From: Paraglaciecola polaris LMG 21857
GTDB lineage: Bacteria; Pseudomonadota; Gammaproteobacteria; Enterobacterales; Alteromonadaceae
Direction of reading: 5' to 3'
NCBI RefSeq assembly: GCF_000315055.1
Contig: NZ_BAER01000045.1
Span: 1 to 64,000 of the forward strand
Length of the DNA: 64,000 nucleotides
The number at the start of each line of letters is the position of its first letter. Within the stretch, counting starts at the first letter, position 1. The position numbers were made by a program, and so were the translations under genes. Shown one piece after another: positions 6,247 through 17,013 of this stretch. The notes under the pieces are model-generated. The model was not told the origin of the DNA and ran no database searches. It saw nothing but the letters and a program-made list of their open reading frames with translations.

Positions 6247-9200
6247 TCATTGATCTTCCTTATGGGAGCGATCTCCCGCTAGCTTGTACACGACAACAAA
6301 AAATAACGGCACGAAGAAGACTGCTAATACGGTGGAAGACAACATGCCGCCAAAGACACCTGTGCCGATAGCGTTTTGACTACCTGAGCCAGCTCCCGAG
6401 GCAATAACTAAGGGCGTTACCCCAAGAATGAACGCCATTGAAGTCATGATAATTGGGCGCAAACGTAAACGAGCCGCTTCTACCGTCGCTTCAATTAAAC
6501 TTTTGCCTTGTTCGCGTAGGGTTTTAGCGAACTCCACGATGAGGATAGCGTTCTTCGCCGCTAAGCCAATAGTGGTCAATAACCCCACTTGGAAGTATAC
6601 GTCATTGGACAAACCTCGACTCATGGTGAAAATCACTGCACCTAAAACACCAAGAGGCACGACCAATATGACTGCAGCTGGAATACTCCAACTCTCATAT
6701 AGGGCTGCCAAACATAGAAATACAATCAGGATCGACAAACTATAAAGCAAGGGTGTTTGCGCGCCTGATTCTTGTTCTTGTAATGACAACCCAGACCATT
6801 GATAACCAAACCCATTAGGCAATTTACCGACCAGTTCAACCATGGCTTGCATGGCGTCACCTGAGCTTAATCCTGGGGCTGCTTGTCCCAGTATTTGCAC
6901 GGACGGTACGCCATTGTATCGTTCGAGTTTAGGTGCGCCTGAGGTCCATTTGAAGCTGCTAAACGCATCCATAGGTACCATTTCACCTTGGTTATTACGC
7001 ACGTACCAATCGTTGATATCGTCGGGCATCATGCGATAAGGCGCGTCGGCTTGCACATAAACACGTTTTACTCTGCCATTGTCGACAAAGTCGTTAACAT
7101 AATTTGATGCCCAAGCTGTGGTGAATGTTTGATTTATATCATCTAATGACAAGCCCATCGTCATGGCTTTTTGCTGATCAATATCGACCTTGAATTGAGC
7201 CGTATCATCTTGTCCGTTAGGGCGCACACCCACTAGGCGTGAGTCTTGAGCTGCCATGCCGAGCAGTTGATTACGTGCCGCCATTAGTGCTTCGTGACCT
7301 TGCCCTGTGAGGTCTTGTAATTGGAAGTCAAATCCGGTGGCATTGCCTAATTCGGGAATAGATGGCGGAATAAAGGCAAACACCATGGCTTCTTTTAATT
7401 GTGAAAATGCACCCATTGCGCGTCCCGCTATTTGCTGAACATGTTGCTCTGGTGCTGTGCGTTGGTCCCAGTCGGTTAACTTGACGAATGCCATACCATT
7501 ATTTTGTCCATTGCCGCTAAAGCTAAAGCCGATAACAGAAAAAACTGACTCAACGTTGTCGCTCTCTTGTTCCAAAAAGTACTTTTCAACTTCATCCATG
7601 ACCAATGCTGAGCGCTCTTGAGAAGCGCCTTGAGGCAACTGTAGTTGGGTAAACATGATCCCTTGGTCTTCATCAGGTAAAAACGAGGTAGGCAAACGGG
7701 TAAACAAAAAGACTAAGCCGAGTACCAGCACAAGATAAATAAGCAAAAAGCGCCCTGAGCGCCGAATCACGCGTTCTACGCCTGACGTATAACGTGCAGT
7801 GGTGGCATCAAACTTACGGTTAAACCAAGCAAAAAAACCGTTTTGTGGTTTTTGTTGTCTGTCTACGGGTTTTAGCATAGTGGCGCACAGGGCAGGGGTT
7901 AACACCAAGGCGACCACAACGGATAACACCATGGCTGATACGATAGTTACGGAAAACTGACGGTAAATTACCCCTGTCGAACCGCCAAAGAAAGCCATGG
8001 GAATAAACACAGCAGATAACACCATGGCGATCCCAATGAGGGCCCCTGTGATTTGCTTCATCGACTTCTTGGTCGCTTCTTTTGGCGATAGATGTTCTTC
8101 ATGCATCACCCGCTCGACGTTTTCCACCACGACAATTGCATCATCCACTAATAGCCCTATGGCCAGTACCATAGCGAACATGGTTAAGGTATTGATTGAA
8201 TAACCAAAAGCCGACAAGATGGCGAAAGTACCGAGCGGAACAACTGGAACCGCAATCGTTGGAATGAGCGTGGCCCGAAAATTCTGCAAAAACAACCACA
8301 TAACTAGAAACACTAAAACAATTGCTTCGGCTAAAGTCTGTACCACCGACATAATCGAAAGTTTTACAAACGGTGTGGTGTCAAATGGATAAACGGCTTT
8401 TAGTCCCGCGGGAAATTGCACTTCTAACTCTTGCATACGCGCACGTATCGCATCAGCAGTACTTAGCGCATTAGCGCCAGAAGCGAGGCTGATCGCCATC
8501 CCGGCTGCGGGTTTATTGTTGTATTCAGCAGAGACTTGATAGTTATCACCTCCTAACTCAACACGCGCCACATCAGCTAAACGTACTGTTGAACCGTCTT
8601 CTTCTACTCTAAGCAGAATATCGCTGAACTCCTGGGGGGTTTCCAAGCCTGTTTGCACTATGATACTGGCGCTTATTTGCTGACCCAGTACGGCTGGTGC
8701 GCCGCCGAGTTCACCTGCGGCGATTTGCGAGTTTTGCGTGCGAATAGCCGCCACAACATCACTGACGGTAAAACCAAATTGTGTCAGTTTGTTTGGGTCT
8801 AACCAAACACGCATGGCGTATTGTGACCCAAAAAATTGAATTTGGCCCACACCGTTTACTCGGCTCAATTGATCTTGAATATTGGCTGCAACAAAGTCTG
8901 AAACGTCGTTTCTGTCTAGACGATCATTGTCTGAATAAAAGCCGACCACCATTAAAAACCCGGAGGATGACTTGGTGACTTTAACCCCGCTCTGTTGTAC
9001 CTGCTGGGGCAGCAACGTCATGGCGGACTGCATCTTATTTTGCACTTGAACTTGAGCAATATCGGGATCGGTGCCCGCATTAAAAGTCACAGTGATCGAG
9101 GCATTACCGCTGGAGTCACTGTTTGAATTAATATACTTAACGTTATCAATCCCTGTCAGGCTCTGCTCGATAACTTGCACCACCGTATCTTGTACCACCT

Positions 9201-9363
9201 GTGCGGATGCGCCTGTATAAGAGGCATTTACAGTAACAGAAGGTAAGGCCACATTAGGATATTGAGCAATGGGCAATTGAAATATTGACAGTAGCCCAGC
9301 CAACATAATCAAAATGGCAATAACCCACGCTAGAATGGGGCGTTCAATGAATATTTTAGCCAT
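6247..9363 (-). CDS. acrB: RND multidrug efflux pump, inner-membrane transporter (AcrB/MexB family)
   Basis: A 1038-residue HAE1-family proton/drug antiporter of full family length. It starts [14 protein letters not shown] with the first transmembrane helix. Two large periplasmic loops (about residues 30-335 and 560-870) are framed by helices. TM4 carries the paired aspartates in [16 protein letters not shown], which with a lysine in TM10 form the proton relay. [12 protein letters not shown] and the [12 protein letters not shown] segment are conserved in the family. It works as a trimer with the adaptor AcrA (encoded 3 bp upstream) and an outer-membrane TolC-type channel, for which there is no gene here. 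Expression is probably repressed by AcrR, encoded divergently. The substrate range cannot be read from sequence. Confidence 0.95.
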   Translation of the reverse strand: MAKIFIERPILAWVIAILIMLAGLLSIFQLPIAQYPNVALPSVTVNASYTGASAQVVQDTVVQVIEQSLTGIDNVKYINSNSDSSGNASITVTFNAGTDPDIAQVQVQNKMQSAMTLLPQQVQQSGVKVTKSSSGFLMVVGFYSDNDRLDRNDVSDFVAANIQDQLSRVNGVGQIQFFGSQYAMRVWLDPNKLTQFGFTVSDVVAAIRTQNSQIAAGELGGAPAVLGQQISASIIVQTGLETPQEFSDILLRVEEDGSTVRLADVARVELGGDNYQVSAEYNNKPAAGMAISLASGANALSTADAIRARMQELEVQFPAGLKAVYPFDTTPFVKLSIMSVVQTLAEAIVLVFLVMWLFLQNFRATLIPTIAVPVVPLGTFAILSAFGYSINTLTMFAMVLAIGLLVDDAIVVVENVERVMHEEHLSPKEATKKSMKQITGALIGIAMVLSAVFIPMAFFGGSTGVIYRQFSVTIVSAMVLSVVVALVLTPALCATMLKPVDRQQKPQNGFFAWFNRKFDATTARYTSGVERVIRRSGRFLLIYLVLVLGLVFLFTRLPTSFLPDEDQGIMFTQLQLPQGASQERSALVMDEVEKYFLEQESDNVESVFSVIGFSFSGNGQNNGMAFVKLTDWDQRTAPEQHVQQIAGRAMGAFSQLKEAMVFAFIPPSIPELGNATGFDFQLQDLTGQGHEALMAARNQLLGMAAQDSRLVGVRPNGQDDTAQFKVDIDQQKAMTMGLSLDDINQTFTTAWASNYVNDFVDNGRVKRVYVQADAPYRMMPDDINDWYVRNNQGEMVPMDAFSSFKWTSGAPKLERYNGVPSVQILGQAAPGLSSGDAMQAMVELVGKLPNGFGYQWSGLSLQEQESGAQTPLLYSLSILIVFLCLAALYESWSIPAAVILVVPLGVLGAVIFTMSRGLSNDVYFQVGLLTTIGLAAKNAILIVEFAKTLREQGKSLIEATVEAARLRLRPIIMTSMAFILGVTPLVIASGAGSGSQNAIGTGVFGGMLSSTVLAVFFVPLFFVVVYKLAGDRSHKEDQ

Positions 9364-9366
9364 GTC

Positions 9367-10512
9367 TTACCCCGCTTTTTTTTGATTAATTAACTGGGGG
9401 ACAACACTCATTTGTGGCGCAATTTTTTGTAAACCGGATACCACAACATGCTCTTTTTCGTTTAATCCGGAAAGAATCAGCCAATTTTGACCGATTGCGC
9501 GATCAAGTTTTATCAGGCGTTGTGCGACCTTATCGTCTGGCCCTACTACAAAGACAAAAGCGCTACCATCATGGTTAAATTGTACGGCTTTTTGCGGCAC
9601 AAGCACCGCGTTCTCGCGTTTGGCTTGAGTCAGCTCTACCCGAGCGAACATGCCAGGCAATAAGGCGAATTCTGGATTGGGGAACTCCGTCCGCAAGGTG
9701 ACTGAGTCAGTGCTGGCGTTGGCCTGCACTTCGCTAAATTTCAGCTGGCCTTGATGTGCGTACTGTTGGCCATTTTCAAAGAACAAAGTAGCTGATTGCT
9801 CAACCTTTACTAGTTCACCGCTGGCGATACGTGATTGAATATCGCGTAATTGGGTATTGGAAATTGGCATATCAAAATAGATAGGGTCAAGTTGAGTAAT
9901 GGTAGCCATGGCATTGCTTTGCTGGGCCGCTACCAGCGCGCCTTCCGTCACGTTCGATTTACCGATTCGACCGGAAATGGGGGCCAATACTTTGGTGTAT
10001 TCTAAATCCACTTTGGCTTTATGTACCGCTGCCTTTCGAATACCCATTTCAGCTTCAAAGGCTGAACTGTCCGCTTCAATTTGTTCTAATGACTGCTCAC
10101 TAACAGCGTTGGTTTTAATCAGCGATTTATAGCGTTTTAATTGCGCTTCTGCGTTTTTAACGCTGGCTTGTGTGCGGTTTAAATCTGCTAGTGCTGATTG
10201 GTAGTTAGCTTGGTATATAGCATCATCAATTTGATACAAGGTATCACCAGCGTCAACCACGGAGCCCTCTTCGAAATGGCGCTTCACTATTACGCCTGAT
10301 ACCTGAGGACGCACCTGAGCTTCGCGAGAAGCCACGGCTCTGGCTGGTAGGGTTTTGGTGAACAATACATCCTGTGCACTGACTTCAACCACATCGACCT
10401 GTTGTGCAGGTCGTTCAGCTTGGTCTTGTGCCTGTCCTTCGCCACAGCCTGTCATGAGCAACGTCACGCCTAAGGTGATAAATAAACTAAACGATTGCCC
10501 CAAACACGACAT
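9367..10512 (-). CDS. acrA: RND efflux periplasmic adaptor lipoprotein (AcrA/MexA family)
   Basis: A 381-residue membrane-fusion protein. The signal peptide ends in the lipobox LMTGC, so C23 is probably lipidated and the protein is anchored in the inner membrane. The biotinyl-lipoyl-like halves are at about 60-95 (VSGVIVKRHFEEGSVVDAGDTLYQID) and 170-205 (LAPISGRIGKSNVTEGALV), separated by an alpha-hairpin (about 98-165). Beta-barrel and membrane-proximal domains follow. It joins AcrB to an outer-membrane channel. The gene is first in the operon and 3 bp from acrB. The operator region with an AcrR-box-like palindrome is upstream. Confidence 0.95.
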   Translation of the reverse strand: MSCLGQSFSLFITLGVTLLMTGCGEGQAQDQAERPAQQVDVVEVSAQDVLFTKTLPARAVASREAQVRPQVSGVIVKRHFEEGSVVDAGDTLYQIDDAIYQANYQSALADLNRTQASVKNAEAQLKRYKSLIKTNAVSEQSLEQIEADSSAFEAEMGIRKAAVHKAKVDLEYTKVLAPISGRIGKSNVTEGALVAAQQSNAMATITQLDPIYFDMPISNTQLRDIQSRIASGELVKVEQSATLFFENGQQYAHQGQLKFSEVQANASTDSVTLRTEFPNPEFALLPGMFARVELTQAKRENAVLVPQKAVQFNHDGSAFVFVVGPDDKVAQRLIKLDRAIGQNWLILSGLNEKEHVVVSGLQKIAPQMSVVPQLINQKKAG

Positions 10513-10597
10513 GTAACACTCCTTTTTGCGATACAGATAGCCAGAAATAGATCTGATGACCCATACGGTAGTTGATTAATAATATTCACGAAGTTTA

Positions 10598-10615
10598 ACA
10601 TACATTCGTGCATGT
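10598..10615. promoter_or_regulatory. AcrR-type operator in the acrR-acrA intergenic region
   Basis: ACATACATTCGTGCATGT is an imperfect palindrome (12 of 18 positions symmetric) and closely resembles the E. coli AcrR box, known as ACATACATTTGTGAATGT within a longer palindrome. It lies about 85 bp before acrA and 115 bp before acrR, between the two divergent starts, so a single repressor site could control both. The match to the E. coli box is from memory. Confidence 0.65.
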
Positions 10616-10729
10616 TTATTATTTTACGAGTAGTATTACGTGCAATTCAACTGTTATTTTAAAACAAACGTACTTTGTTACCAATTAGGTATTAGGTCGG
10701 TTTCTGTTGTATGAAATATGAGGATTTAC

Positions 10730-11389
10730 ATGGTACGTAAAACCAAAGAAGACGCGCAAGCTACGCGAGACATCTTACTCGATAGTGCGGAACAGGTTTT
10801 CTATAACAAAGGTTTCGCCCGCACAACCTTAATGGATGTGGCTGGCCACGCAAATATGACGCGGGGCGCGATTTACTGGCACTTTAAAAACAAAGTGGAT
10901 TTATTTATTGCCATGATCGACAGGGTAAAGTTACCGATAGAGTCGTTAATCGACGCTTGCGGCGATGAAAACGAACCTGATCCTTTAGGCAAGTTGCGTA
11001 TATTTTCAATCGATTTACTCGTCCGGCTAGCATCGGACACACAGTTACAGCGGGTATTTTCGGTAATGTTACATAAGTTTGAGTACAACGGCGATGTGGC
11101 AATTATCGAAGAACGCCAAAGTGCCGCCAATCAAGAGTTTTTAACGCGAATGGAGCGTACATACCAGCAAGCCATTAAGTGTGGTCAGTTATCAGCCGAC
11201 GTTGATATCAAGCTGGCGGCGGTAACGGAAAATGCTTATTTTACCGGTATCATCAGCAATTGGTTACTGAACCCCACTAGTTTTGATCTTAGCCAACGCG
11301 CAACGGTGTTAGTGGACAACTTTTTATATACGTTGACCCATAGCCCATTTTTGCGCGTAGCTGAAGCTGATGAATGTACTCAGTATTAA
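10730..11389 (+). CDS. acrR: TetR-family repressor of the efflux operon (AcrR)
   Basis: A 219-residue regulator. The N-terminal TetR HTH (about residues 10-55) has [26 protein letters not shown] helices and the recognition stretch [18 protein letters not shown], nearly the same as in E. coli AcrR. The C-terminal ~150 residues form the ligand-binding and dimer domain. I choose the ATG at 10730 (MVRKTKED) because GAGGA precedes it and it aligns with AcrR; an upstream in-frame ATG is at 10718. It is divergent from acrAB and converges on mutY with a 4-bp overlap of coding ends. The likely role is drug-relieved repression of acrAB and of itself. Confidence 0.9.
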   Translation: MVRKTKEDAQATRDILLDSAEQVFYNKGFARTTLMDVAGHANMTRGAIYWHFKNKVDLFIAMIDRVKLPIESLIDACGDENEPDPLGKLRIFSIDLLVRLASDTQLQRVFSVMLHKFEYNGDVAIIEERQSAANQEFLTRMERTYQQAIKCGQLSADVDIKLAAVTENAYFTGIISNWLLNPTSFDLSQRATVLVDNFLYTLTHSPFLRVAEADECTQY

Positions 11390-12450
11390 AGCTGGGTTTT
11401 ACACACCGAAAGTAATTTTTTGGTGGGTGCGGCAAGTCCAATATTTGGCGGCTGCATGAGATCATACCAAATCTGTTGATTTTCATTCACTTGATGAGCG
11501 ATAGGCTTTTCAAGCTGTAAAATCACGGGCTGAATGTCCAAATGAAAATGACTAAAAGTGTGGCGAAATGGTGCCAACGTGATAGTGGAGTAATTCCCTA
11601 ACATTAGCTGCTGTGCGCGTTCGCCAACTAAGTCTAATGCTTGGGTTTCAAAAAAGCCCCATAAACCGCCCCATAAGCCACTAGGTGGGCGTTGATATAC
11701 TAACACCTGGGATTGCCACATTGGGATCAGCATGACAGTGGTTCTTACGGGAATGGTGTTTTTGGGCTTTTTCGAGGGTAATTCACTTTGTCTTCCTTGG
11801 GCAAAGGCTAAACAGTCTGTTTGTAAAGGGCAGCTGTCGCACTTTGGCTTACTGCGGGTACAAATCGTCGCTCCCATATCCATCATGGCTTGGGTGTAAT
11901 CACCTGTGCGCAGTTCTGGGGTCAGAGAATCAGCATATTGCCATAAAACCTGCTCAATATTTTTCTTACCTGGCCAACCGTCCACTGCGAAGTAACGGGC
12001 CAAAACACGTTTTACGTTACCGTCTAAAATACTGTGGTGTTGACCACAGGCCAAAGATAAAACCGCACCAGCGGTAGAGCGCCCAATTCCAGGCAGGGAA
12101 ATAACGTCATCAATGGCTGCTGGAAACGTGCCGTTGAAATCATCACGGATCATTTGTGCGGCTTTCTGTAAATTCCTGGCCCGTGCGTAATACCCTAATC
12201 CGGTCCAGTGATGAAGCACCTCATCTTGGGGGGCGTTAGCTAAACTCAATATATCCACAAAGCGCTGCATAAACTTTTGATAGTACGGGATCACGGTTTT
12301 GACTTGGGTTTGCTGCAACATGATTTCGGATACCCATACAGAGTAGGGGGTTTTATCTTGCTGCCATGGTAAGTCTTTGCGACCATGGGCATCAAACCAA
12401 GCGAGGATCCGGTTAGCAAAAGATGATGTTAACTGAGACTGAGAATGCAC
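11386..12450 (-). CDS. mutY: A/G-specific adenine DNA glycosylase MutY
   Basis: A 354-residue base-excision repair enzyme that removes adenine opposite 8-oxoguanine. The HhH-GPD domain spans about residues 10-190, with catalytic E42 (SEIMLQQTQ), the helix-hairpin-helix [13 protein letters not shown] (119-131) and catalytic D143 ([10 protein letters not shown]). The 4Fe-4S cluster ligands C197, C204, C207 and C213 have the exact C-x6-C-x2-C-x5-C spacing. The C-terminal Nudix-like domain (about 225-350) recognises 8-oxoG, with [12 protein letters not shown] typical. In E. coli yggX follows directly; here an efflux operon and its regulator separate them. Confidence 0.96.
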   Translation of the reverse strand: MHSQSQLTSSFANRILAWFDAHGRKDLPWQQDKTPYSVWVSEIMLQQTQVKTVIPYYQKFMQRFVDILSLANAPQDEVLHHWTGLGYYARARNLQKAAQMIRDDFNGTFPAAIDDVISLPGIGRSTAGAVLSLACGQHHSILDGNVKRVLARYFAVDGWPGKKNIEQVLWQYADSLTPELRTGDYTQAMMDMGATICTRSKPKCDSCPLQTDCLAFAQGRQSELPSKKPKNTIPVRTTVMLIPMWQSQVLVYQRPPSGLWGGLWGFFETQALDLVGERAQQLMLGNYSTITLAPFRHTFSHFHLDIQPVILQLEKPIAHQVNENQQIWYDLMQPPNIGLAAPTKKLLSVCKTQL

Positions 12451-12527
12451 GGGTTGGTATACTGCTTATGCGCTTAGAAAATAATAGCGTGATCATACCT
12501 TAATTATCGATAAATGGTTCACCTGAA

Positions 12528-13259
12528 ATGACAACGACTAATCCAGCGCCAACATCACCCGTTCCTCTAGATCAACCTGTTATTTTTTACCCTGGCACTT
12601 TGTGCGACGAGCGCGTTTTTATGCCTTGTTGGCAAGCCATGAATATTCCTAAACGGGCATTTGTTCCCTTGCAGTGGGCGGAAACCCAAGAACAAATGTT
12701 AGCGTTGAGCCGTGATAGGTTAGATTATTTTGACGAATCAGTGCATTTAGTTGGGTTTTCAATGGGGGGGTATGTTGCAGCACTCAACGCACTTGAACAG
12801 CCCAACAAAATTGCCTCGTTAACTCTTATTGGTAGTTACCCAGGGCAATTCGCCGCGCATGAGCGGCAAGCACGTCTGTCGATCATTCAAGCAATCCAAA
12901 GCAAAAAATATCAAGGGATGAGTGATAGTCGTTTACGGCAATTTGTTTTCTCACTCAATAACACTCAAGTGCTGCAGACCATTAAAGCCATGGAAAGCGA
13001 CTTAGGGCCTAATGTGTTAGCAGCGCAGATGAAAGCATTGAGTGAGCGTGATGATTTAACGATACGACTCGCTGACGCACCGTTTAAAGTGCATTTGCTG
13101 GTGGGTGAACATGACCAAATAGCCTCGGCGGAGAAAATATCAGGTTTGAGTGAGCAAATAACCAATAGTCAACTGCATATTTTTGCCAATGCTGCGCATA
13201 TGTTACCCCTTGAGCAGCCAGATGCACTTGCCCAATATTTTGCTGAAAATTTCAGCTAA
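12528..13259 (+). CDS. Alpha/beta-fold hydrolase
   Basis: A 243-residue cytosolic protein with the alpha/beta-hydrolase layout. The nucleophile elbow is GFSMGG with S78. The acid is probably D196 in VGEHDQIAS and the base H224 in NAAHMLPLEQPDAL. An N-terminal PGTLCDERVF supplies the oxyanion loop. The substrate is unknown; the short form without a large cap domain resembles small esterase/thioesterase-type hydrolases. It is divergent from mutY (77 bp apart) and 80 bp upstream of trmB. Confidence 0.8.
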   Translation: MTTTNPAPTSPVPLDQPVIFYPGTLCDERVFMPCWQAMNIPKRAFVPLQWAETQEQMLALSRDRLDYFDESVHLVGFSMGGYVAALNALEQPNKIASLTLIGSYPGQFAAHERQARLSIIQAIQSKKYQGMSDSRLRQFVFSLNNTQVLQTIKAMESDLGPNVLAAQMKALSERDDLTIRLADAPFKVHLLVGEHDQIASAEKISGLSEQITNSQLHIFANAAHMLPLEQPDALAQYFAENFS

Positions 13260-13339
13260 TTTACCTTTATAGCCTTGCAATACCTGCACTGGACTGCATA
13301 ATGCGCGGCTGCTAAGCACAGCTAGATACGAGAAAAGTC

Positions 13340-14059
13340 ATGAGCCAATTTAAAACCCAAGAAGAAGCCGCCGAATCTGGCGTTTATATCCGTAAGATCC
13401 AGAGTTTTGTTAAGCGTGAAGGTCGTTTAACAAAAGGCCAAGAAAAAGCCATCGAAAGCAACTGGGAAACCATGGGCTTAGAGCATAAGTCTGGTTTACT
13501 TAATATGAACGAGGTGTTTGAGCGCAGCGCCCCTGTGGTGTTAGAGATTGGCTTTGGCATGGGAAAATCCTTAGTTACTATGGCTAAAAATGAACCGGAC
13601 AAAGACTTTATTGGCATAGAAGTTCACCGCCCAGGCATTGGTGCGTGTTTGGCTGATGCACAAGAACAAGGCGTTACTAATCTGCGTGTTTATGAACATG
13701 ATGCCGTTGAAGTCTTAGCTGATTGCATTGCTGATGGCAGCCTGAGTCGTATGCAATTGTTTTTCCCTGATCCATGGCATAAAAAGCGCCACCATAAACG
13801 ACGCATAGTGCAACCTGAGTTTGTTGAGAAATTACGTGGGAAATTAGCCATTGGCGGTGTTTTTCACATGGCGACCGACTGGGAGAACTACGCAGAACAT
13901 ATGCTAGAAATAATGTCTGTTGCGCCGGGTTACAAAAACCTGTCATCCAGTAATGGATATGTACCGCGCCCAGAGCAACGGCCACTGACTAAATTTGAAC
14001 AGCGTGGCCATCGATTAGGCCATGGTGTTTGGGATCTTATGTTTGAGAGAGACGCCTAA
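13340..14059 (+). CDS. trmB: tRNA (guanine-N7)-methyltransferase TrmB
   Basis: A 239-residue class-I SAM-dependent methyltransferase that makes m7G46 in tRNA. Motif I is [12 protein letters not shown] (about residues 72-83), followed by [12 protein letters not shown]. The family signature [17 protein letters not shown] (about 141-157) contains the catalytic Asp. C-terminal [17 protein letters not shown] is typical. The length is usual. The stop TAA overlaps the rsmC ATG (TAATG), so the two RNA methyltransferases are translationally coupled. Confidence 0.96.
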   Translation: MSQFKTQEEAAESGVYIRKIQSFVKREGRLTKGQEKAIESNWETMGLEHKSGLLNMNEVFERSAPVVLEIGFGMGKSLVTMAKNEPDKDFIGIEVHRPGIGACLADAQEQGVTNLRVYEHDAVEVLADCIADGSLSRMQLFFPDPWHKKRHHKRRIVQPEFVEKLRGKLAIGGVFHMATDWENYAEHMLEIMSVAPGYKNLSSSNGYVPRPEQRPLTKFEQRGHRLGHGVWDLMFERDA

Positions 14060-15090
14060 TGTTAACACCAGCAAGTCAAGTATTATTGCGCAGCGCTGAG
14101 CTACTTGCTCAAGGTAAGTGGTTGATCGTCAACCCGACTGATGGATACGTATTCTCAGAGTTAGATAATCCTGATGTACATGGTTTTCATCAGTTTTTTG
14201 ATATATATGAGCAGAGTACCGCACTGGCCAAAGGGCACGGGCGTGAGGGGCAACACCAGTTTGCCGCCGCGTATGAAAGTGAAATGAAATTTGACGGCGC
14301 AGTATTGTATTTGCCCAAAGCTAAGGCACATGGACAAATGTTACTGGCCAACATCGCTGCTTGCTTGAAACCAGGTGCAACTTTATTGGTCGTTGGCGAA
14401 AATAAGGGCGGTATCAAGAGTGTGGCTAAGCTTTTAACGGCCTACTCAGATAGCGTCAATAAAATTGATACTGCTCGTCACTGCGCCATGTTCGCTGCAA
14501 TAATTGCTAAGCCTATAGGGGCATTCGATATAACCAAGTGGACGAGTGTTTCCGAGCATCAGGTCGCAGATATCGGATTTAAAGTGTGTTCATTACCCGG
14601 TGTATTTAGTCATGGCGAATTGGATCCAGGCACCGAGTTATTACTTGCGAGCATTGAACGGGTCGTGTCAGGGAGAGTGCTAGATTTCGCTTGTGGCGCG
14701 GGCATTATTGGTTGCTTTGTCGGGCTTAAAAATCCTAAGTGTCAGGTGGTCATGAGTGATGTGAGTGCGCTGGCAATCTATTGTTCACAGCAAAGTGCCA
14801 AGCTAAACGAATTGAGTGTGCAGGTTATACCATCAAACGGTTTACGTTCTTTATCTGGTAAGTTTGCGCAAGTATTCACGAATCCGCCGTTTCACACGGG
14901 GATTAAGACGGATTACTCCGTGACCGAGAGCTTCATGCAGCAGTTAAAAGGCAACTTACAAGACACTGGCAGCCTGATTTTGGTCGCCAATAAGTTTTTG
15001 CGCTACGCCGATGAGCTAGGAAAGCAGTTCAAGTCGGTACATGCATTAGCAGAAACAAGCAAATTTAGTGTTTATTGTTGTCGTCGTTGA
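14059..15090 (+). CDS. rsmC: 16S rRNA (guanine-1207-N2)-methyltransferase RsmC
   Basis: A 343-residue protein with two methyltransferase-like halves, as in RsmC. The N-terminal half (about 1-165) lacks the catalytic motif. The C-terminal half has the SAM site LDFACGAGIIGCFVG (about 212-226) and the amino-methylating NPPFHTG motif at N275. It methylates G1207 of 16S rRNA in the 30S subunit. It overlaps trmB by one base. No terminator is obvious before glgA. Confidence 0.92.
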   Translation: MLTPASQVLLRSAELLAQGKWLIVNPTDGYVFSELDNPDVHGFHQFFDIYEQSTALAKGHGREGQHQFAAAYESEMKFDGAVLYLPKAKAHGQMLLANIAACLKPGATLLVVGENKGGIKSVAKLLTAYSDSVNKIDTARHCAMFAAIIAKPIGAFDITKWTSVSEHQVADIGFKVCSLPGVFSHGELDPGTELLLASIERVVSGRVLDFACGAGIIGCFVGLKNPKCQVVMSDVSALAIYCSQQSAKLNELSVQVIPSNGLRSLSGKFAQVFTNPPFHTGIKTDYSVTESFMQQLKGNLQDTGSLILVANKFLRYADELGKQFKSVHALAETSKFSVYCCRR

Positions 15091-15209
15091 ATGCAGTTAT
15101 ATTAACGGCCAAGTAAAGTGAAAAATTTGTCTTGAAGTCCACGTTAATCAGTATCGCTATGATTTTCCGATAGGGCAGTGAATCGAAAAACCAATGGGGT
15201 ATAGTGTTG

Positions 15210-16640
15210 ATGAAAGTATTATTCGTTGTATCTGAGGTTGAAGATTTAGTTAAAACGGGTGGGTTAGCGGATGTAGCGAAAGCACTGCCTATCGCCTTAA
15301 CTGATATGGGGCATGAAGTGTGTATCGTTATGCCTTATTACAAGTTGCTTGCCGAGCAACACCCAGGGGAAGATTGCGCAGAGCCGCAAACCTTATTCGC
15401 TAGCCGTAAACCCTACGATTTCACCATTAAGCGCTTACAAGTTGGCAATGTGCCAGTTTACGCGTTGGACTACCCTGCGTATTTTGACCGAGACGGTTTA
15501 TATTCAGATAGCTATCATGCCTACCCAGACAATGCAGAGCGTTTTGCTTTTTTTGCCCAAGGTGCACTGCAAATCGCTAAAGCGCTAGATTTCCAGCCAG
15601 ACATAGTACATTGCAACGACTGGCACACTGCATTAACGCCCTATTTTATGAGCATTGATGACACAGGCTTCTTTGATCGTAGTCGCAGTGTTTTTACTAT
15701 CCATAATGGCGCGTATCAAGGGACACACCGCTTCTCTGATATTCCATTTTTACAGCCGCATTATTTGCTACATTCCCAGCTGGACGGTGATGCACTGAAT
15801 TTTGTGCGTATGGGTATTCGTTACGCCCATAAAATTAATGCCGTTAGTCCTAACTACGCACAAGAGCTGCTGTCACCGTTAGGCTCACATCACTTATATC
15901 ATGAGTTTCAACAGCGCCGCAGTGATCTGAGTGGCATTCTTAACGGTTGCGATTATACCCAGTGGGATCCGATCAACGACCCACATATTATTCAGACGTA
16001 TACCGCTGACGATATGAGCGGTAAGGCAAAGTGCAAAGTCGATTTGCAAAAAGAAGCACAGTTACCTGAAGATTTGAGCATTCCGCTCGTGGGTATGGTT
16101 TGCCGTTTAACGGAGCAAAAAGGCTTCGGTTATATTTTGCCTATGCTGGAACAGCTAATGCAGCACAATGTGCAGTTAGTGATTATTGGCACAGGCGATC
16201 CACAAATAAGTCACACACTGCGTGGTGTAGCCGAACGACACCCAGATAAATTTGCCTTTATTGAAGCTTTTAGCGTGCAAAAAGCGCATATGCTTGAGGC
16301 GGGAAGTGATTTCTTTTTAATGCCGTCTTTATTTGAGCCATGTGGTTTAAATCAAATGTATAGTCTAGCGTTTGGGACCCTGCCTATCGTACGTGGTGTT
16401 GGCGGATTGAAAGACACGGTCATAGATTTAGCCGATGATCCTCAGCAAGCCACCGGCTTCGTTTTTGAACACCCAGACAGTGAAGCGTTGCTCGCATGTA
16501 TTCAACGTGCATTGCTGTTTTTTCATGAATATCCCGAGCAATTTATAATCACGCAAAACCGGGCAATGCAAAGCCGATTTACTTGGCAGCATGCCGCAGA
16601 GCAATATTTGGCTCTCTACCATGGGGCGCTTGGTGGCTAA
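15210..16640 (+). CDS. glgA: Glycogen synthase GlgA
   Basis: A 476-residue GT5 enzyme that extends alpha-1,4-glucan from ADP-glucose. The ADP-glucose-binding KTGGLADV motif has Lys at position 15, as in E. coli, if translation starts at the ATG 15210 preceded by a GGGG ribosome site; a GTG at 15204 is the alternative. Other family blocks are HCNDWHTAL (about 133), TIHNGAYQG, GIDY-like NGCDYTQWDP, GMVCRLTEQKGF and SLFEPCGLNQMYSL near residue 375, with the catalytic Glu. It stands alone: glgB, glgC and glgP are not in the window. Confidence 0.96.
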   Translation: MKVLFVVSEVEDLVKTGGLADVAKALPIALTDMGHEVCIVMPYYKLLAEQHPGEDCAEPQTLFASRKPYDFTIKRLQVGNVPVYALDYPAYFDRDGLYSDSYHAYPDNAERFAFFAQGALQIAKALDFQPDIVHCNDWHTALTPYFMSIDDTGFFDRSRSVFTIHNGAYQGTHRFSDIPFLQPHYLLHSQLDGDALNFVRMGIRYAHKINAVSPNYAQELLSPLGSHHLYHEFQQRRSDLSGILNGCDYTQWDPINDPHIIQTYTADDMSGKAKCKVDLQKEAQLPEDLSIPLVGMVCRLTEQKGFGYILPMLEQLMQHNVQLVIIGTGDPQISHTLRGVAERHPDKFAFIEAFSVQKAHMLEAGSDFFLMPSLFEPCGLNQMYSLAFGTLPIVRGVGGLKDTVIDLADDPQQATGFVFEHPDSEALLACIQRALLFFHEYPEQFIITQNRAMQSRFTWQHAAEQYLALYHGALGG

Positions 16641-16668
16641 GCTCAGTGGACTTAATGGGGGGGCTTTA

Positions 16669-16983
16669 ATGAAAGTGACCTTAACGTACGCCGTGGGTTT
16701 ATTGTGTGCTGCATCTGCTCAGGCACTCCCTGAGCAGTGTTTACAATCAATGGCGCGAAGTGAGCCGTGCCCGCAGATCATTTATAAAAAATCATCTGTA
16801 GACATCCCAAAGCTACAGATTAAGGCTGGCGGTATGGCCTGTCTTTGTTTGGCTGATGTACTTGGCATACGTGAAGCACGGGCGGCTCAATTACAAACAC
16901 CAGAGCTGCAAGTGTCACTGACGCGATTTGCACAACAATGGGACATGTCTGAGCAGGATTTGCTGCTATTAATACGTAAATAA
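16669..16983 (+). CDS. Small secreted protein of unknown function
   Basis: A 104-residue protein with a signal peptide (MKVTLTYAVGLLCAASAQA, cut before LPEQC). The mature part has five cysteines (in EQCLQ, EPCPQ, ACLCL), enough for two disulfides. The start at 16669 has a run of seven G as ribosome site; the open frame extends further into glgA but lacks a better start. It begins 28 bp after glgA and ends 30 bp before the sensor kinase, so it may be co-transcribed with both. Its position before a kinase with a periplasmic sensor domain could mean a shared envelope signal, but this is a guess. Confidence 0.6.
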   Translation: MKVTLTYAVGLLCAASAQALPEQCLQSMARSEPCPQIIYKKSSVDIPKLQIKAGGMACLCLADVLGIREARAAQLQTPELQVSLTRFAQQWDMSEQDLLLLIRK

Positions 16984-17013
16984 CCCGTGTTAGGCACAGT
17001 GTAAAGGGCAATA

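Noticed and set aside
16591..16668. Upstream extension of the 104-aa secreted protein into glgA
   Set aside because: The extra residues lack a signal-peptide shape and overlap glgA; the start at 16669 has a strong ribosome site and gives a proper signal peptide.
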